From an uncultured Ruminococcus sp. (GTDB taxonomy: Bacteria; Bacillota; Clostridia; Oscillospirales; Acutalibacteraceae): a stretch of 48,939 nucleotides of DNA. The position numbers were made by a program, and so were the translations under genes. The notes under the pieces were generated by a model. That model ran no database searches and was not told the origin of the DNA. It saw only the letters and a list, made by a program, of their open reading frames with translations. Positions 48,289 through 48,939 of this stretch are shown here, piece by piece. Position 1 is the first letter of the stretch; each line of letters starts with the position of its first letter. The stretch is from NCBI GenBank assembly GCA_902787145.1, contig CADAEZ010000008.1, forward strand, positions 1 through 48,939. Direction: 5' to 3'.

Positions 48289-48330
48289 TATTTTGTACAA
48301 TTTTGTATAAGCATTAAAAGGAGGAAAATT

Positions 48331-48939
48331 ATGCTAAGAACCATGAGAAAAGCTTTAAGCTTTGTACTCGCCTTAACAATAATTATGTCTATGGCGAGTA
48401 TTTCACAAATTGGCGCCGGCGCTGCATCGCAGAAGTACAGGCTCGGTGACGTCACACTTGACGGAACAGTTGATGTTCGTGACGCAACAAAAATTCAGCA
48501 GTATGTTGCTGAGTTAGTCACACTCAACGATATCGAATTGTACCTCGCCGATGTGGATGGTAATCCGGGCGTTGACGTTCGTGACGCAACATTAATCAAG
48601 CAGTGGATTGCTGAGATTGTTGACGATGCGAACCTTCCTAAGAACGCCGCTGGAGAAAAGCTCAACGAATGGCATGACTTCGGATCCGAATCACAGACAT
48701 TCACAGCTACTCTCTCTGCAACCGGATTTACTACTGGTGACGAGGACTGGTACGCCTACACCTGGTCCGGTGCCGATAGCAAATGGGTCAAGCTTGCTAA
48801 CAACGTAGCAACAGGCCTTCTCGAAAACGTGATTTTTGCACGTGTACCAAAGGGACAGACACCTGCATCTGACTGGAACAATGTATGGAACCAGACAGAG
48901 GATCAGACAACAGTTGACGGCGGCACATTCACAATCACA
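48331..48939 (+). CDS. Secreted protein with N-terminal type I dockerin and starch-binding-like module (cut by window edge)
   Basis: The frame is open to the last base (203 codons) and begins with ATG behind AAGGAGG (spacing 6). A signal peptide (about 1-32, ending GAGAASQ) is followed at once by a type I dockerin (about 35-97). Its two calcium-loop helices are YRLGDVTLDGTVDVRDATK and LADVDGNPGVDVRDATLIK, with loop aspartates at the dockerin spacing and matching VR pairs after them. A beta-rich module then starts (DWYAYTWSGADSKWVKL, VIFARVPKGQTP, WNNVWNQT), similar in style to starch-binding modules. Dockerins plug proteins into cohesin scaffolds. An N-terminal dockerin is less usual than a C-terminal one; the rest of the protein is outside the window and may be an enzyme. 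Confidence 0.85.
   Translation, partial: MLRTMRKALSFVLALTIIMSMASISQIGAGAASQKYRLGDVTLDGTVDVRDATKIQQYVAELVTLNDIELYLADVDGNPGVDVRDATLIKQWIAEIVDDANLPKNAAGEKLNEWHDFGSESQTFTATLSATGFTTGDEDWYAYTWSGADSKWVKLANNVATGLLENVIFARVPKGQTPASDWNNVWNQTEDQTTVDGGTFTIT

Noticed and set aside
1-48939. tRNA or rRNA genes
   Set aside because: No cloverleaf with a TTCGANNC T-loop and CCA-type acceptor was recognised in any intergenic region; a tool search would be needed to exclude divergent ones.

Overview
The window looks like a chromosomal segment of a gut-type Gram-positive clostridium, closest in style to Ruminococcus and other Oscillospiraceae. The reasons are strong AGGAGG-type ribosome binding sites, TTGACA/TATAAT promoters, a type III glutamine synthetase beside an ANTAR regulator, LL-diaminopimelate aminotransferase, VanW and DUF6465 proteins, and secreted proteins carrying starch-binding-like, cohesin-like and dockerin modules. 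The species cannot be fixed from sequence reading alone. No rRNA, tRNA, CRISPR array, prophage or transposase gene was seen.

Layout. 1-2.6 kb (minus): envelope lipid operon with a UgtP-like glycosyltransferase, a lipoprotein serpin and the start of a YbhN/MprF-type membrane protein. 2.9-7.2 kb: VanW-family protein, a 500 bp region full of hairpins and small repeats, and an EF-G-like GTPase. 7.3-12.6 kb: secreted starch-binding-like protein, cysteine-rich clostridial protein, CBS protein and two tandem CAP-domain proteins. 12.9-18.8 kb: DUF6465 protein (minus), AEC transporter, WYL regulator, zinc-ribbon membrane protein, diacylglycerol-kinase-like protein and a tyrosine-phosphatase-like protein. 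19.1-26.3 kb: S1-domain protein (minus), cyclophilin lipoprotein coupled to a HAD phosphatase, a YdjGHI-like SPFH/zinc-ribbon/TPM operon (minus) and a small lipoprotein. 26.5-30.3 kb: a 1247-residue secreted modular protein. 30.6-34 kb: acyl-CoA synthetase and sodium:solute symporter. 34.3-37.1 kb (minus): AlkD-like protein and type III glutamine synthetase. 37.4-44.5 kb: ANTAR regulator, carA, a carB-dapF fusion and dapL. 45.1-46.5 kb (minus): glycyl-tRNA synthetase. 46.7 kb to the end: a second starch-binding-like secreted protein and a dockerin-bearing protein cut by the window edge.

Two themes stand out. (1) Four secreted proteins together look like parts of an amylosome-like starch-adhesion system. 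One carries a CBM26-like module and three cohesin-like repeats, two are paralogous surface proteins sharing a Lys-rich C-terminal module with it, and one starts with a type I dockerin. (2) Carbamoyl-phosphate synthase large subunit and diaminopimelate epimerase are encoded as one continuous 1350-codon gene directly upstream of dapL, which links carbamoyl phosphate supply to the meso-DAP/lysine pathway.

The intergenic space is unusually rich in short structured repeats: a ladder of mini-hairpins spaced by AGCTAAATT (3 copies), a 80-95 bp element with CTATAGAG-type terminal inverted repeats (3 copies), a ~40 bp hairpin whose stem differences are compensatory (2 clear copies plus 2 variants), a ~55 bp CTATAAACTAT element (2 copies) and GTCATYCTGAG-type palindromic repeats. 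A hairpin followed by GGAAAGGC recurs at translation starts.
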